Assembly: GCA_012519285.1 (NCBI GenBank)
Contig: JAAYQN010000017.1
Location: 1 to 62,727, forward strand
DNA: 62,727 bases
Reading direction: 5' to 3'
DNA from: Clostridiales bacterium
GTDB taxonomy: Bacteria; Bacillota; Clostridia; Christensenellales; HGM11417
The notes beneath the pieces are model-generated. The model ran no database searches, was not told where the DNA came from, and saw only the letters and a list, made by a program, of their open reading frames with translations. The position numbers were made by a program, and so were the translations under genes. Position 1 is the first letter of the stretch. Each line of letters begins with the position of its first letter. Shown here piece by piece: positions 61,633 through 62,727 of this stretch.

Positions 61633-62727
61633 CGATGACGCAGAAGATTCTCACAGCGCATAGCGGCAAAAAAGAGGTCATACCCGGCGAGATGATAATG
61701 GCAGACCTCGACCTCGTGCTCGGCAACGACATAACTTCTCCCGTCGCCATAAACGAGTACAAAAGGGCGGGGTGCGACTGCATCTTCGACTGCGAAAGGG
61801 TGGCGCTCGTCATGGACCACTTCGCGCCCAACAAGGACATAAAGGCTGCCGAGCAGGTAAAGCAGGTGCGTGACTTTGCGAGGGAAAAGGGCATCGTAAA
61901 CTTCTTCGACGTGGGCGAGATGGGCGTCGAGCATGCCCTGCTGCCCGAGAGGGGCCTCGTCACCGCGGGCGACGTGGTGATTGGCGCCGACAGCCACACC
62001 TGCACCTACGGCGCGCTGGGCGCCTTTTCCACCGGCGTGGGCTCGACCGACATGGCAGCGGGCATGGCATACGGCAAGACATGGTTCAAGGTGCCCGGGG
62101 CTATAAAGTTCAACCTGCATGGCAAGCTCAACAAATGGGTTTCGGGAAAGGACGTCATCCTGCACATTATAGGCAAGATCGGCGTAGACGGCGCGCTGTA
62201 CAAGTCCATGGAATATTCGGGCGACGGGGTAAAAAGCCTTTCTATGGACGACCGCTTCTGCATCTGCAACATGGCGATAGAGGGGGGCGCCAAAAACGGC
62301 ATCTTTCCCGTGGACCAAAACACGCTCGATTACCTTAAGCAGACGGGGGCGAGGGAGCCGAGAGTATTTGATGCCGACCCCGACGCTGAGTACGACGAGG
62401 TTTACGATATAGACCTTTCAACCATTCAAAGCACGGTCGCCTTCCCCCACCTTCCCGAAAACGCCAGGACCTTTGACCGGATAGGCGACATCGAGATACA
62501 CCAGGTGGTAATTGGCAGCTGCACCAACGGCAGGCTTTCAGACCTGATTGCGGCCGCCGAGATTTTGAAAGGTAGGAAGGTGGCCAAGGGAGTGCGCGCC
62601 ATAATCATCCCCGCGACGCAGAAGGTTTACCTCGACGCTCTTGAGATGGGGCTTATAAAAATTTTCATAGAGGCGGGCTGCGCCGTATCCACGCCCACGT
62701 GCGGGCCCTGTCTGGGCGGCCACATGG
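61623..62727 (+). CDS. leuC: 3-isopropylmalate dehydratase large subunit (partial)
   Basis: The window ends inside this gene; 368 residues of an expected 420 are present. It is an aconitase-family enzyme isomerising isopropylmalate, and in CimA organisms also citramalate. It shows [31 protein letters not shown], and the 4Fe-4S ligands Cys300 (GSCTNGR), Cys360 and Cys363 (CGPCLGG). The start overlaps the last 10 nt of cimA; ATG 61629 and 61635 are alternative starts. The small subunit leuD should follow outside the window. Confidence 0.95.
   Translation, partial: MAMTMTQKILTAHSGKKEVIPGEMIMADLDLVLGNDITSPVAINEYKRAGCDCIFDCERVALVMDHFAPNKDIKAAEQVKQVRDFAREKGIVNFFDVGEMGVEHALLPERGLVTAGDVVIGADSHTCTYGALGAFSTGVGSTDMAAGMAYGKTWFKVPGAIKFNLHGKLNKWVSGKDVILHIIGKIGVDGALYKSMEYSGDGVKSLSMDDRFCICNMAIEGGAKNGIFPVDQNTLDYLKQTGAREPRVFDADPDAEYDEVYDIDLSTIQSTVAFPHLPENARTFDRIGDIEIHQVVIGSCTNGRLSDLIAAAEILKGRKVAKGVRAIIIPATQKVYLDALEMGLIKIFIEAGCAVSTPTCGPCLGGHM

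Overview
The window reads as a chromosomal segment of a spore-forming, low-oxygen Bacillota, most likely of the class Clostridia. The evidence is a sigma-K type sporulation sigma factor, Rex, rubredoxin, FeoAB with its Cys-rich companion, a large Gram-positive SRP RNA with an Alu domain, and the firmicute gene orders tmk-darA-holB-ricT and greA-lysS. Arginine is written mostly as AGG and isoleucine often as ATA, uniformly along the window, so recent foreign DNA is not obvious. I see no prophage, insertion sequence or CRISPR array. I cannot name the species.

Layout: 0.1-2.3 kb, DeoR regulator and a sugar-(phosphate) dehydrogenase; 2.4-5.9 kb, small lipoprotein, cysS, pyk; 6.0-8.8 kb, a large InlB-repeat/BspA-repeat surface lipoprotein; 9.0-11.9 kb, an iron-uptake operon (feoA, feoB, Cys-rich partner) behind a consensus promoter, a perfect palindrome and a decayed second feoA; 12.0-15.0 kb, an ECF-like sigma factor with an RsgI-type anti-sigma factor, divergent from a lipoprotein carrying the same RsgI-type extracellular domain; 15.3-16.8 kb, nitroreductase and seven tRNAs; 16.9-21.4 kb, small and metabolic genes with two decayed genes; 21.5-25.9 kb, YitT, SRP RNA, two polytopic membrane proteins, sigK and RNase P RNA; 26.3-28.6 kb, rex-lrp-aminotransferase; 28.7-31.8 kb, greA-lysS; 31.9-36.1 kb, decarboxylase-tmk-darA-holB-ricT; 36.1-40.2 kb, cysE, degV and the KDG pathway genes eda-kdgK; 40.3-52.6 kb, pgsA, valS, a peptidase, membrane and repeat proteins, hslO, maf, mreB and two tRNAs; 53.0-62.7 kb, a branched-chain amino acid operon ilvB-ilvN-ilvC-ilvD-leuA-cimA-leuC that runs off the end.

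Functional reading: the ilv/leu operon supplies valine and leucine, and with CimA also isoleucine from pyruvate. It is preceded by a 35-codon leader peptide of which 19 residues are Ile, Val or Leu, followed by a strong terminator, which is the classic layout of translation-coupled attenuation. Eda and KdgK convert 2-keto-3-deoxygluconate to pyruvate and triose phosphate behind a cre/LacI-type operator. Rex and the palindrome before feo suggest redox and metal control.

The best candidate for an undescribed system is the 12.0-15.0 kb sigma/anti-sigma/lipoprotein module. Two proteins on opposite strands share an RsgI-like extracellular domain with the Asn-Pro autocleavage site, but neither has the usual RsgI cytoplasmic domain, and the partner sigma factor is ECF-like rather than SigI. 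Other points of interest are two apparently leaderless genes (pgsA and an M20 peptidase), a promoter-hairpin leader before greA, short hydrophobic ORFs, and four gene remnants.
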